Virus record (IMG/VR): IMGVR_UViG_3300026140_000009
Location: 1-26,697 of that record
DNA: 26,697 nucleotides
Reading direction: 5' to 3' (one strand)
Source: a virus
A program made the translations under genes and the position numbers. This document shows, piece after piece, positions 14,014 through 20,046 of this stretch (positions are counted from its first letter, which is position 1; the number at the start of each line of letters is the position of its first letter). The notes under the pieces were generated by a model. It was not told where the DNA came from, ran no database searches, and worked only from the letters and a program-made list of their open reading frames with translations.

Positions 14014-14574
14014 ATGACGCGCCCGATGACCTCGCAGCCGGCGACCGACGAAGAGCTTACGAACGCAACGCAGAACGCGAACGCGGAACTCAGCAAGATG
14101 CTTGAAAACGGTGACATAGAACGCGGCTTCAACGACGACGAGGACGAACAGACCGACGACGAGAAGCTTGCGGAACTCCGCGAGTTCAAGGAAAACAATC
14201 AGGATCTCTACGAGGACAACGGCAAGGGCGGCCAGCAGATCGCTGTTAGCGACGACGAAACGGAAATGGTCGTGACCGACAACGACGGCGAGACAACGAC
14301 CTACACCCGCGAGGAGTGGGACAACGAACGTGGCACCCGTATGCGGACGTGGAAGCGGATGGAACGCACCGGAACCATGTTCGTCCGTGTCGCCCGGTGG
14401 TTCAACGATACCGACGTGAACAAGGTTCAGACCGGGCGTGGATTCTACGGTCACAAGGTCGGAGAGACTGAAAAGGCACTCAAGTTTGAAGTTCCGGTTG
14501 AAAGCACCCACACGGCCGAAGCTGAAACGGTGTGGGTTCCCAAGAAAGCCGTTCGGACGCACGAACTAATCTAA
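14014..14574 (+). CDS. Acidic hypothetical protein (186 aa), independent unit
   Basis: The frame starts at ATG 14014, about 29 nt after TTTATATA. The first 75 residues are helical and very acidic (LAELREFKENNQDLYEDN). The second half is more basic and mixed alpha/beta (EEWDNERGTRMRTWKRM; GTMFVRVARWFNDTDVNKVQ; KFEVPVESTHTAEAETVWVPKKAV). I do not recognise a family. It is transcribed against the surrounding structural genes from its own strong promoter, like a phage 'moron'. A regulatory, anti-host or DNA-binding role is possible. Confidence 0.7.
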   Translation: MTRPMTSQPATDEELTNATQNANAELSKMLENGDIERGFNDDEDEQTDDEKLAELREFKENNQDLYEDNGKGGQQIAVSDDETEMVVTDNDGETTTYTREEWDNERGTRMRTWKRMERTGTMFVRVARWFNDTDVNKVQTGRGFYGHKVGETEKALKFEVPVESTHTAEAETVWVPKKAVRTHELI

Positions 14575-14611
14575 CCCGCTTGGGCGGCCGCGGTTCGACT
14601 CCGCGGGCGGG
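14575..14611 (+). other. GC-rich hairpin resembling a tRNA T-arm / possible att remnant or terminator
   Basis: CCGCGG (14588-14593), TTCGACT (14594-14600) and CCGCGG (14601-14606) make a perfect 6-bp stem with a 7-nt loop. GGTTCGACTCC (14592-14602) equals the tRNA B-box/T-loop consensus. CCCGC (14575-14579) can also pair with GCGGG downstream. No complete tRNA is visible, so it could be the 3' end of a tRNA captured at an attachment site, a tRNA-like element, or simply a hairpin between two genes. Confidence 0.4.
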
Positions 14612-14614
14612 AAT

Positions 14615-14734
14615 ATGGGACGCAAGAATCTCAAGATTGCCGAAGACACGTATGACGAATTGCGCGACGAAAAACGCGATATGGAAACGTGGGACTCTAT
14701 GCTCCGGCGGTTGCTGCGTGAAGGCGGCGACTAA
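14615..14734 (+). CDS. Small antitoxin-like protein (39 aa)
   Basis: The frame runs from ATG at 14615 to TAA at 14732-14734. The sequence (MGRKNLKIAEDTYDELRDEK, ending LRRLLREGGD) has the form 'K-N-L-K-I-x-E-x-T-Y-D-E-L' then 'R-x-x-E-T-W-D-x-M-L-R-R-L'. This matches the short VapB-like/ribbon-helix-helix antitoxins that are common in haloarchaeal genomes and viruses. No toxin gene follows: the next gene is convergent with interlocked stops (CTAA, 14731-14734). It may act as an orphan antitoxin or repressor. Confidence 0.7.
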   Translation: MGRKNLKIAEDTYDELRDEKRDMETWDSMLRRLLREGGD

Positions 14735-14916
14735 GGCGCGTCTGTGTGGACGGACTCAAAGCGTTGCCACGCGTCGCACTCGGTACAGTAGTGTTCCGTC
14801 CGGCGTTGCGGCGTCTGGATAGTCGCGGCGTGGCCGCACGCCCGACACGTGTGCGTGCCGTCCGTGTCGCTGTCGGCGTCGTTCCACTCCTCGCGGGACC
14901 ACCAGCGTTGCGACAT
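14731..14916 (-). CDS. Zinc-ribbon protein (61 aa)
   Basis: ATG at 14916 (MSQRWWSREEW...) is selected by an A/T box about 26 nt upstream; the longer frame begins inside promoter-like DNA. Residues about 24-48 contain CRAC and CTEC pairs, a CxxC...CxxC zinc ribbon. It ends convergently against the small antitoxin-like gene with overlapping stops. The ribbon is visible; its partner, nucleic acid or protein, is not. Confidence 0.7.
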   Translation of the reverse strand: MSQRWWSREEWNDADSDTDGTHTCRACGHAATIQTPQRRTEHYCTECDAWQRFESVHTDAP

Positions 14917-14936
14917 ACGCGCGTGTTTGTGCCGCA

Positions 14937-14947
14937 CTTTCAAAACG
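14937..14947 (-). promoter_or_regulatory. TATA-like box for the zinc-ribbon gene at 14916
   Basis: CGTTTTGAAAG on the minus strand, about 26 nt from the ATG at 14916. The rest of the 147-nt gap 14917-15063 shows nothing else that I can support. Confidence 0.45.
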
Positions 14948-15063
14948 CTACGGGCCGAAGCGTTCGACGGCCGCCCCGTCTTGCCACAAACACGGGTGTA
15001 GTGGTGGCGGTATCCGATGACGCACACGTTTCCACCCGTTCCGTGTGTTGAGTTACGGCGGTC

Positions 15064-16539
15064 CTATTCTCGGGAGTAGTGCCGCGTATCAATCGGGAAC
15101 ACGCCGGTTAGTCCGTCGTCGCTCACCCCGTGCGCGTGCGCGATAGTCGGCACGTTCGGCCCCGTCACCTCGCCGAGCTTGCGCGCGTACTCGCCGCCGG
15201 GCTTCGGACTCCCGGTGATTAGCACGGGCGGGCCGTTCCACGGCAAGCGCCCTGATACGTGGTGGTGGCCCATCCATATCATGTCGACCGCCGTGCCCGC
15301 GTTGAGACTGTCGAGAATCGTACTCAGCCATTCCTTCTTGCGCGCGGACGTGTCGGCCTGCGGACTCCGGTCTTGCCCGTGGCGGAGTTGCCCGTGGATC
15401 GCGCCGTCGCGCAGGTAGAACACGGTCGGCCGGCCGGCGCGTCCGATTGTGAACTCCACGTTCTCAAGTTGCCCGCACTCTTGAAGCGCGGCCACCGTGT
15501 TCCGCACGCTCTTATACAGTATGAGGTCGGCGTTCGCCTGTTTGCTGGAGCCATTCGCGCGTATCTCGCCGTGGTTGCCGGCTTGGCATACGATATGGAC
15601 CTTAGGGAACGCTTTCGACAGCGCCTTGAGGTGGCGCAAAAGCGGCGCGTGGAGTACGTCAATCTGTTCGTCAAGCCATGCGTCTAAGTCCTCAAATTGG
15701 CCCTCATAGATGGATTCGTTCGTCACAAAGTCGCCGCCCCAAAGCGAATAGGCCGTGCGATAGTCCGATCCGTGCTTGACCGCGAGGGCCAACGACCGCT
15801 CGGTGATATGGTCAATCATCGGCGGCAAGTCCTCGGTGCGGTGTACCACGTCGCCCTGATACCCCAACACTTCATCCCCGGCGTGGAGGTCCGTCAAGTG
15901 CGTCACCCAATCTTCCGCGCCCGACGCGTCGCCCTGTGGCGTGGCGGTCGGTGTGTCAAGCTCCCGGTAGCGTCGTTCAAGCGCGGAGTGCGTGAGTTCC
16001 CACCACCGATTCGCTTTCCGGGTGCGCGTGCCCTTATGTTCGCTTGACCGCAGGGGTTCGTCCGTCTCTAAGCCGATGTATTCCGCCGTCTCGTCAATAT
16101 ACACCTTCCATCCCGACCGGCGGAGTTCGCGCAAATGCTCGGTGATAATCGCGTCGCGTTCCTCAAGCCGACCGGTGAGGTCGGCAAGCGTCGCCCCGGT
16201 CTGGAGTTCCGACACAAGCACGCGCTCGCGGTCTGTGAGGTCATCCATATCCGGCGCGGCGTCCGCAACGGGCGTGTCGGACAAGTCCGGCAGCGCGTCG
16301 CTCTCGTCGTCTGAGTCGGGTGTCTCTACGGGGTCATCGGGCGCGTCCCCGAGCGTGAATATCCGACTATTCCCGTCGCGTTCCGAATGGAGGTCATACC
16401 CCGCCGCCCGCAACGCCGCGAAGTGATCGCTCACCGTGGATTTCGTCACGTCCAGCGCGTCGGCAATCTCGCCGCGTGTCGTCGCGCCACTTGACAACTC
16501 ACGCAATACCTCGGCCTCTCGCTCCGAAAGGTCCGGCAT
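15064..16539 (-). CDS. Double winged-helix / calcineurin-type phosphoesterase fusion (491 aa)
   Basis: ATG at 16539 (MPDLSEREAEVLREL) has a CTTTTTG box about 28 nt upstream; a longer in-frame start at 16575 is less likely. Residues 1-65 form a winged helix (TRGEIADALDVTKSTVSDHF is the helix-turn-helix). Residues about 100-157 look like a second, diverged copy (LADLTGRLEERDAIITEHL). From about 208 there is a metallophosphoesterase with the full motif series: D217-x-H219, GGD (268-270), GNH (321-323), H382-G, GHHH (424-427). Such enzymes hydrolyse phosphoester bonds with two metal ions, and some, like Mre11/SbcD, act on DNA. The N-terminal helices would direct it to DNA. It could be a virus-encoded nuclease or a regulatory phosphatase; the substrate is not known. 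Confidence 0.85.
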   Translation of the reverse strand: MPDLSEREAEVLRELSSGATTRGEIADALDVTKSTVSDHFAALRAAGYDLHSERDGNSRIFTLGDAPDDPVETPDSDDESDALPDLSDTPVADAAPDMDDLTDRERVLVSELQTGATLADLTGRLEERDAIITEHLRELRRSGWKVYIDETAEYIGLETDEPLRSSEHKGTRTRKANRWWELTHSALERRYRELDTPTATPQGDASGAEDWVTHLTDLHAGDEVLGYQGDVVHRTEDLPPMIDHITERSLALAVKHGSDYRTAYSLWGGDFVTNESIYEGQFEDLDAWLDEQIDVLHAPLLRHLKALSKAFPKVHIVCQAGNHGEIRANGSSKQANADLILYKSVRNTVAALQECGQLENVEFTIGRAGRPTVFYLRDGAIHGQLRHGQDRSPQADTSARKKEWLSTILDSLNAGTAVDMIWMGHHHVSGRLPWNGPPVLITGSPKPGGEYARKLGEVTGPNVPTIAHAHGVSDDGLTGVFPIDTRHYSRE

Positions 16540-16564
16540 TACGTGAACGGTAGGGCCACGGCCG

Positions 16565-16571
16565 CAAAAAG
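16565..16571 (-). promoter_or_regulatory. TATA-like box for the phosphoesterase gene
   Basis: CTTTTTG on the minus strand, about 28 nt upstream of the ATG at 16539; it sits in the gap after the stop of the 16582 gene. Confidence 0.5.
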
Positions 16572-16581
16572 GCACGCCCGC

Positions 16582-16818
16582 TTACGCGTCGTACTCGTCA
16601 AAGGTGCGCTGGACCACAAAGTAACTCCGAATCTCCAAGAGCGTCGACCGCCCGCTTATCTCGTCGGTGTCGGCCGCGCCCGCAAGGCGGCGCTTGAAGT
16701 GTTGATCAAATTGGTCAAACTCCGCGGCCGTAAACGTGAGGTCGTCGGCTTCGTTGCGTTCAATCGCCGTCTCCGCGACAAGCTTCGGCGGCTTGGGGGG
16801 TTGCTCGGCGTGGCTCAT
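16582..16818 (-). CDS. Small hypothetical protein (78 aa)
   Basis: ATG at 16818 overlaps the cytosine methyltransferase stop (ATGA), so the two are translationally coupled. The protein is helical with a charged middle (LTFTAAEFDQFDQHFKRRLAGA) and a C-terminal segment LLEIRSYFVVQRTFDEYDA. It may assist the methyltransferase upstream, for example as a small accessory subunit, but no family is recognised. Confidence 0.6.
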   Translation of the reverse strand: MSHAEQPPKPPKLVAETAIERNEADDLTFTAAEFDQFDQHFKRRLAGAADTDEISGRSTLLEIRSYFVVQRTFDEYDA

Positions 16819-17450
16819 GCGTTGATCCAATCCTCGGCCGTTGATTGTCGCTCCGACGTAGCGGCGTTATAGACGTGTTCACCTAAGCGCGGGTGGACGC
16901 AGTTGCGGAGCATCTTTTTCTTTTTGTCCGCCGGTATGTCGTACCCCGAGAGGTCAAACCCATACAAGTCCTCCCAATCGTTAACTTGTCCATATTGATT
17001 ATCTTGGCTCGGCATATCCTTATCGGGAATATAGTAGTTTGACCAGAACGCATGACGCCCGGCGTAGTTCGGTTCAATCAACGGGTCATACCACGGCTTC
17101 ACGTTTTCCACGGCCCAATCACCACTAAAGTATCCTTGTAAAAATAGCACCTCTTGATAGAGGCGCATATCGGGGTACTTCGGATCATTTTGCTCGCCTT
17201 CGCCCGAGGTTATCTTTCGGATTTTACTATGCGTCGGGCAGGGTGGGGACGCCCAAATGAAATCAAACTCGTCGTAATGCTCCTTGAGATATTCGTGCGC
17301 GTCGGCTTCAACTACCGTGTCGTCGGGGAAGTGGTCGCGGTACACGTCCGCCTTGTCGCCGTCCCACTCCACCGCGGTCACGTCCACGTCGGTCCACCGC
17401 TTTCGGTTGCCGCCGATCCCCGCGTACAAGTTGAGTACCTTAGTCGTCAT
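16815..17450 (-). CDS. C5-cytosine DNA methyltransferase, small (211 aa)
   Basis: Motif I (VLNLYAGIGG, residues 5-14) binds S-adenosylmethionine, motif IV (SPPC, 68-71) carries the catalytic Cys71, and motif VI (ENV, 115-117) contributes the catalytic Glu. These define a DNA cytosine-5 methyltransferase. At 211 residues it is much shorter than typical members (300+), with little room for a target-recognition domain. A segment GRHAFWSNYYIP follows motif VI. The DNA is AT-rich compared with its neighbours (one 60-base line, 16981-17040, is 35% GC), which suggests recent acquisition. It overlaps genes on both sides by ATGA. Likely use: self-methylation to escape host restriction. Confidence 0.85.
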   Translation of the reverse strand: MTTKVLNLYAGIGGNRKRWTDVDVTAVEWDGDKADVYRDHFPDDTVVEADAHEYLKEHYDEFDFIWASPPCPTHSKIRKITSGEGEQNDPKYPDMRLYQEVLFLQGYFSGDWAVENVKPWYDPLIEPNYAGRHAFWSNYYIPDKDMPSQDNQYGQVNDWEDLYGFDLSGYDIPADKKKKMLRNCVHPRLGEHVYNAATSERQSTAEDWINA

Positions 17451-17665
17451 CCGTCCACCCGCTCTTTCCCTTCAAGCGCGTCGCGGATGTCGTCGGCACT
17501 ATCCCGCCCGTTCACCTCGTCGGTCGGATGCTCCGCGGCGAGGCTCTGGAGTTCGCGGCCGTCCATGCGCTCAAGCTCCTCGGCGCTGTACTTGTTGTCG
17601 AGAAACGGGTCGTTTGAGTCGTCGGGGATGAACGACCGCGACCACGTGGGGCGATTGCCGCTCAT
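17447..17665 (-). CDS. Small HeH/SAP-like protein (72 aa)
   Basis: ATG at 17665 (MSGNRPTWSRSFIPDD...) overlaps the preceding stop by ATGA; a longer frame to 17770 would sit inside that gene. The C-terminal half (YSAEELERMDGRELQSLAAE, ending DDIRDALEGK) has the helix-extension-helix pattern 'L-x-x-M-x-x-x-E-L-x-x-L-A' that is common in small phage proteins and in SAP-type DNA-binding motifs. It is coupled to the methyltransferase by another 4-nt overlap, so it may help DNA targeting. The DNA-binding role is inferred. Confidence 0.6.
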   Translation of the reverse strand: MSGNRPTWSRSFIPDDSNDPFLDNKYSAEELERMDGRELQSLAAEHPTDEVNGRDSADDIRDALEGKERVDG

Positions 17666-17859
17666 GCGTTGCCCTCCGCGGCTGTAAACTCGGGCTTTGT
17701 GGTTGCCTCGTCGGCCCAAACACGATCCCACTCGCCTTCCGGTTCGCGCACGTCTTTTAGGATTGACCAATTCGCGCTACCGGGGATTTGTTTCACTTGT
17801 ACGCGGTGTTCAAGCCCGTGCGCGCTCATCCATTTGACGACGGTAGTAGCGTCAGACAT
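17662..17859 (-). CDS. Small hypothetical protein (65 aa)
   Basis: The ATG at 17859 shares one base with the previous stop (TAATG). The sequence MSDATTVVKWMSAHGLEHRVQVKQI... mixes helix and strand, with an aromatic patch (SANWSILKDVREPEGEWDRVWADE). No motif is recognised. It is a middle member of a run of at least five tightly coupled genes from 18107 to 16582. Confidence 0.55.
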   Translation of the reverse strand: MSDATTVVKWMSAHGLEHRVQVKQIPGSANWSILKDVREPEGEWDRVWADEATTKPEFTAAEGNA

Positions 17860-18107
17860 TACCGATCCCTCAGGTTCCGCACGTCGGTTCCGTTCATACC
17901 AAACACGTCAATGGCACGGTTGAAGATATACAGGCGCGGGTTATCCTCGCCCGTAATCTGTGCCGTCTCAAGGTTGTACTTGATAATCTCGGTATTGGAA
18001 AAGAACGCGTCTAAGTCGCCACTATACGCCTGTTCACGGGCGCGCTGGCGCTGTTCGTGCCAATCAGCATCAACAGCCCGCGCGCCGGGTGAGCGTCGGA
18101 GTTGCAC
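17859..18107 (-). CDS. Small hypothetical protein (82 aa), GTG start
   Basis: The frame is bounded upstream by TAA at 18117-18119 and the only plausible start is GTG at 18107. A TATA-like ATAAA (18138-18142) lies about 33 nt upstream, consistent with a leaderless message. The product is helical (DWHEQRQRAREQAYSGDL) with a later FNRAIDVFGMNGTD segment. It opens the coupled run that includes the cytosine methyltransferase. Confidence 0.55.
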   Translation of the reverse strand: MQLRRSPGARAVDADWHEQRQRAREQAYSGDLDAFFSNTEIIKYNLETAQITGEDNPRLYIFNRAIDVFGMNGTDVRNLRDR

Positions 18108-18137
18108 ACGCGGGCCTTACACGGCCTCCCACAAAGG

Positions 18138-18142
18138 TTTAT
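18138..18142 (-). promoter_or_regulatory. TATA-like box for the 18107-16582 run
   Basis: ATAAA on the minus strand (within CCCATAAACC), about 33 nt upstream of the GTG at 18107. Confidence 0.4.
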
Positions 18143-18150
18143 GGGTCGTC

Positions 18151-18684
18151 TTACAAGTCCTCGCGCTCAAGATACACGACGCCGATGCTCCCCGGCGCGG
18201 CTTCGGTCCCGTCGTTCTGGAGTTCAAGCACGACCTCGCGGCCGGGTTCAATAATCGGCTCGGTGCCAATCCCCGCGCCGCCCGTGCCGGTCCCGCCAAC
18301 CCCGCCGCCGGGCAACACGGAATTGAAATGCGGCGTCCCGTCCGCGGTGAACGTCACGCCGCTGTTTGCCGTTGCGGTTCCCGTGTCCGACCCGTTGCCG
18401 CCGGAGTCAATGAGGAGGTTATCAATCCCAACCGCCGACCCGCCGCTCGGGGCCGTGTCGAATTGGTCGTAAATCTTGAATTGGCCCTTGAATTGCGACG
18501 AAAAGAGAAACTGCGATACATCAACCGCCACGCCACTATCGGCCGGATTTGACAGTTGCATGTTGATTGTCCCGCCGCTTGTGACGCTTGTGGCGAGTGA
18601 CGCGACAAAGGCTTGCTCTTTGGCCTTGAAATGCTGGAGCCGCGCCACGTCCGCCATGCGGTTAAGCGTGTCCTGATTTGCCAT
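18151..18684 (-). CDS. Probable virion-associated protein (177 aa)
   Basis: ATG at 18684 with a CTTTTTG box about 28 nt upstream. After an N-terminal helix (NRMADVARLQHFKAKEQAFV) the protein becomes strand-rich with serine/threonine-rich loops (TSGGTINMQLSNPADSG) and a long Gly/Thr linker (GGGVGGTGTGGAGIG) before a final beta segment (VVLELQNDGTEAAPGSIGVVYLE). This resembles small head or tail decoration or fibre proteins. It lies between a methyltransferase and the accessory genes, not in the usual structural order, so the virion role is only a guess. Confidence 0.55.
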   Translation of the reverse strand: MANQDTLNRMADVARLQHFKAKEQAFVASLATSVTSGGTINMQLSNPADSGVAVDVSQFLFSSQFKGQFKIYDQFDTAPSGGSAVGIDNLLIDSGGNGSDTGTATANSGVTFTADGTPHFNSVLPGGGVGGTGTGGAGIGTEPIIEPGREVVLELQNDGTEAAPGSIGVVYLEREDL

Positions 18685-18707
18685 ACGCGCCGCTACGGGG
18701 AGCGCGA

Positions 18708-18718
18708 CAAAAAGAAAG
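18708..18718 (-). promoter_or_regulatory. TATA-like box for the gene at 18684
   Basis: CTTTCTTTTTG on the minus strand, about 28 nt from the ATG at 18684. The stretch GTAGCCCCTT-CTTTTT is shared with the box at 21750-21760. Confidence 0.5.
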
Positions 18719-18726
18719 GGGCTACG

Positions 18727-19992
18727 CTATTCGTATGCCTCAAGCCCGTGCTGCGCGTCGTCGCCACGCACAACGCTCGGGTCGTCGGGCGTCAGGCCAA
18801 CCCGCACGCGCGCCACGTCCGCCCATTTCGCCTGTCGCTCAATCCCGACAAACTCCCGCCCGAGGTCTTTCGCCGCGCGGCAGGTGGTTCCGCTCCCCGT
18901 GAACGGGTCAAGGACGATTTGGCCCTCGGCGGTGACGAGCGTGACCAACCACTCCATGAGGTCGGCGGGCTTGACCGTGGGATGGGCGTTATCAATCTGG
19001 CCGTCTAAGGTGCGTTCGGCTTTGCTGGCCTTTGAGGTGTAGAAGTAGCGGGAGGGGCCGCCGCCGTCTTCATATGCTTCACCTTCACGCCCATCATGGT
19101 GTTTCAAGAATTGGCTGTTTGAACGTGTCACCGTGTCTCCGGTGTCTCTCTCCCCAACCTCCCGATCTAACCGCTCGGCTTCCGTCTCGTCAAACACGAC
19201 ATTACTCGGGTAGCGGCCTTCGGTTGTGGTGCCGGTTGCTTTTGAGCCGTTTCCGATTGTGCTGGTTTCATCCCACATATTTCTATCATGGGTTTCGGTG
19301 CCGGATTCGCGCTGGGGGCGCTCCCCTGATTCAATCCGCGTCCCGTCAATATTCAGCGCGCCCGTCCCGTGTTCCAGCACACAATCCACGGTCGCGCCGT
19401 CGAACGGCTTCCGGGCGACAACCACGTACTCGGTCGCGGGCTTCAGGCCGGTCTTGAACCCGTCCCACTCCTTTGCGGCGTCGGTGGCGGGGGCGGTAAG
19501 TTCGTTCCGTGGGTTATCGTCACTCGGACGCTGATAGCCTTCATGTGACCCCTCGGTTTGGAACTGTTTCTTTCGTTCGGAATACGGTTTCCCGTCCGGT
19601 GTTGTTTTCTCACCAACTACCTCCCGCTCGGCGTCGGCCCGCTTGTCAATCGTTTTGCTAATATCCGACGCTTTCGGAAACCCTCCCCCATAATGCCACG
19701 TAATCGTGTCCCGAATCTCAAAGCCCGCGTCCTCAACGCCCGTGAACAGGCGGTGATGCGTCCGGTTGCCCGAGAACGCGAGGAGGTGGCCGCCGGGCTT
19801 CAAGACGCGTTTCACCTCGCGCGCCCACCGTTCGCACCACTCTTGGTACTCTTTTGGCTCAAAGTCATCCCAATCCCGCCCCATGAACGCAAGGCCATAC
19901 GGCGCGTCGGTCACGCACGCATGAATTGACTCGGCGGGCAACTCGGGCAATACGTCAAACGCGTCGCCGGTATGGATACAGTCGCGTTCCAT
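18727..19992 (-). CDS. Beta-class DNA amino-methyltransferase (421 aa), variant DAPY motif
   Basis: The catalytic loop appears first as T-D-A-P-Y (residues 28-32, variant of DPPY) followed by GLAFMGRDWDDF. The S-adenosylmethionine site comes last as DPFTGSGTT (362-370). This order (motif IV before I) defines beta-class N6-adenine or N4-cytosine methyltransferases. Further family marks are RVLKPGGHLLAFSGNRTHHR, ITWHYGGGFPKASD, YFYTSKASKAER and HPTVKPADLMEWL. Phage enzymes with this exact layout usually carry DPPY; here the first Pro is Ala. Expected role: methylating viral DNA against host restriction. The central 100 residues would form the target-recognition region. It is placed right after the major capsid gene with its own A/T box. 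Confidence 0.88.
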   Translation of the reverse strand: MERDCIHTGDAFDVLPELPAESIHACVTDAPYGLAFMGRDWDDFEPKEYQEWCERWAREVKRVLKPGGHLLAFSGNRTHHRLFTGVEDAGFEIRDTITWHYGGGFPKASDISKTIDKRADAEREVVGEKTTPDGKPYSERKKQFQTEGSHEGYQRPSDDNPRNELTAPATDAAKEWDGFKTGLKPATEYVVVARKPFDGATVDCVLEHGTGALNIDGTRIESGERPQRESGTETHDRNMWDETSTIGNGSKATGTTTEGRYPSNVVFDETEAERLDREVGERDTGDTVTRSNSQFLKHHDGREGEAYEDGGGPSRYFYTSKASKAERTLDGQIDNAHPTVKPADLMEWLVTLVTAEGQIVLDPFTGSGTTCRAAKDLGREFVGIERQAKWADVARVRVGLTPDDPSVVRGDDAQHGLEAYE

Positions 19993-20014
19993 ACCCGTGG
20001 GTAACGCGCTATCG

Positions 20015-20023
20015 CAAAAATAG
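20015..20023 (-). promoter_or_regulatory. TATA-like box for the amino-methyltransferase
   Basis: CTATTTTTG on the minus strand, about 27 nt upstream of the ATG at 19992; it lies between the capsid stop and the methyltransferase. Confidence 0.5.
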
Positions 20024-20046
20024 TACCGGAAAGCGGGTTACGCCGC

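Noticed and set aside
14615-14916. Antitoxin-like 39-residue gene plus adjacent zinc-ribbon gene as a toxin-antitoxin pair
   Set aside because: The two are convergent, not co-directional, and the second is a zinc ribbon without toxin features.
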